This document shows, piece after piece, positions 63,414-64,000 of a DNA stretch of 64,000 nucleotides. The position numbers were made by a program, and so were the translations under genes. The notes below the pieces were generated by a model. That model was given only the letters and a program-made list of their open reading frames with translations. It did not search any database and was not told the DNA's origin. This stretch comes from Gammaproteobacteria bacterium (lineage in GTDB: Bacteria > Pseudomonadota > Gammaproteobacteria > Burkholderiales > Rhodocyclaceae): assembly GCA_029289265.1 (NCBI GenBank), contig JARFTX010000002.1, forward strand, positions 59,829-123,828, read 5' to 3'. Each line of letters starts with the position of its first letter. Within the stretch, counting starts at the first letter, position 1.

Positions 63414-64000
63414 ATGCTGTGGTTCTCGCTGCTCCTGCCCGATCTGCCGCTGCAAGTCTTCCTGCGCGGCACGGCTGAATCGGCCCCGCTCGCCGTGATC
63501 GAACGCCTCGGGCGCGAGTGCGTGGTCGCGGCAAACGGATCGGCGCGGGCGCGCGGTGTTGCGCCGGGCATGACGCTCGCCGGCGCGCTCGCAATCGCGC
63601 CCGACCTCCACGTCTGCCACCGCGACGAGTGCGCCGAGCGCGCAACCCTCGAGGAATTGGCGAACTGGGCCGGACAGTTCACGCCCTGCGTGAGCCTCGA
63701 CGGAGCCGATGCGCTCGCCCTCGAGGCCGGCGCGAGCCTGCGCCTGTTCGGCGGCACGGCCGCGCTCGCCGCGCAGATCGCGGCAGGCGTCGCCGCGCTC
63801 GGCCTCGACGTGCGCATGGCTGCGGCCCCGACCCCGCTCGCGGCGCGCTGGCTTGCGATGAACCATTCTTCGGCCGCAGCTGCGCTCGTCGAGACTGGTG
63901 CCGGCTGGGAGCGCCGCCTCGATGCGCTGCCGCTCGGCGTGCTCGCCGCCGCCGGCGTCGCGCCGGCGACGCTGGAGTTGCTCGAAGGCGTCGGCCTGCG
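63414..64000 (+). CDS. imuB: ImuB, Y-family polymerase-like protein (partial, runs off the window)
   Basis: The reading frame beginning MLWFSLLLPDLPLQVFLRG at ATG 63414 is open to the window edge (195 codons seen). VIERLGRECVVAANGSARARGVAPGMTLAGALAIAPDLHV is the ImuB/DinB-like N-terminus. As usual in ImuB the catalytic acidic residues of active Y-family polymerases are not obvious, and it acts as a scaffold linking ImuA and DnaE2. dnaE2 is expected just beyond the window. Confidence 0.88.
   Translation, partial: MLWFSLLLPDLPLQVFLRGTAESAPLAVIERLGRECVVAANGSARARGVAPGMTLAGALAIAPDLHVCHRDECAERATLEELANWAGQFTPCVSLDGADALALEAGASLRLFGGTAALAAQIAAGVAALGLDVRMAAAPTPLAARWLAMNHSSAAAALVETGAGWERRLDALPLGVLAAAGVAPATLELLEGVGL

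Overview
The window is GC-rich chromosomal DNA, densely coded on both strands. Gene content and order fit a betaproteobacterium, most likely of the Rhodocyclales (Azoarcus/Thauera/Zoogloea type): trmJ-cysE-iscR-isc next to suhB, smc-zipA-ligA, dapC-dapD-dapE-prmB, and lexA-imuA-imuB. The assignment rests on family resemblance and synteny, not on a marker gene. I see no rRNA, tRNA, CRISPR array, insertion sequence or prophage. No gap between genes exceeds about 290 bases.

Layout. 0.1-10.4 kb: ferredoxin-NADP reductase; a divergent pair of a GNAT/C39-peptidase fusion and a RimK-like ATP-grasp ligase; a membrane methyltransferase with a 36-residue companion; a TPR protein; a small lipoyl-like protein joined to an ABC exporter; a GcvR-like ACT protein; EttA; and an overlapping DUF4160/DUF2442 pair. 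10.4-18.6 kb (minus strand): a PilZ protein, galU, and the smc-zipA-ligA group. 18.7-24.6 kb (plus): the succinylase branch of lysine/diaminopimelate synthesis (dapC, dapD, dapE) with pilU between dapD and dapE, then prmB and an orphan response regulator. 24.7-33.0 kb (minus): trmJ, cysE and a complete ISC iron-sulfur operon (iscR, an extra cysteine desulfurase, iscS, iscU, iscA, hscB, hscA, fdx, iscX). Its promoter carries two sites that match the IscR type 1 motif. 33.1-44.2 kb: suhB, a RelE/Phd-type toxin-antitoxin pair, mutS, an FAD oxidoreductase, dnaQ, rnhA, a methyltransferase, gloB, a REC-GGDEF diguanylate cyclase and mltD.

44.3-60.6 kb is the most unusual part: about 16 kb, all on the minus strand, largely translationally coupled. 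It encodes five histidine kinases, a stand-alone CheY-like regulator, a stand-alone REC protein, an HD-GYP regulator, a REC-PAS-GGDEF-EAL-REC protein, an MglA-like small GTPase, and a receiver domain fused to a complete GspE/PilB-type secretion/pilus ATPase. No protein in it has a recognisable DNA-binding output domain. The likely outputs are c-di-GMP turnover, a GTPase switch and a motor ATPase, which suggests post-translational control of a surface machine, perhaps type IV pili. This is inference.

60.7-64.0 kb: slyD overlapping a peroxiredoxin gene, then divergent lexA with a perfect SOS box, imuA, and imuB running off the end of the window. Links across the window: c-di-GMP enzymes (the 41.8 kb cyclase, the GGDEF-EAL and HD-GYP proteins) could feed the PilZ receptor at 10.4 kb. 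PilU and the REC-GspE ATPase are both pilus-type motors. IscR is predicted to adjust Fe-S assembly to demand.
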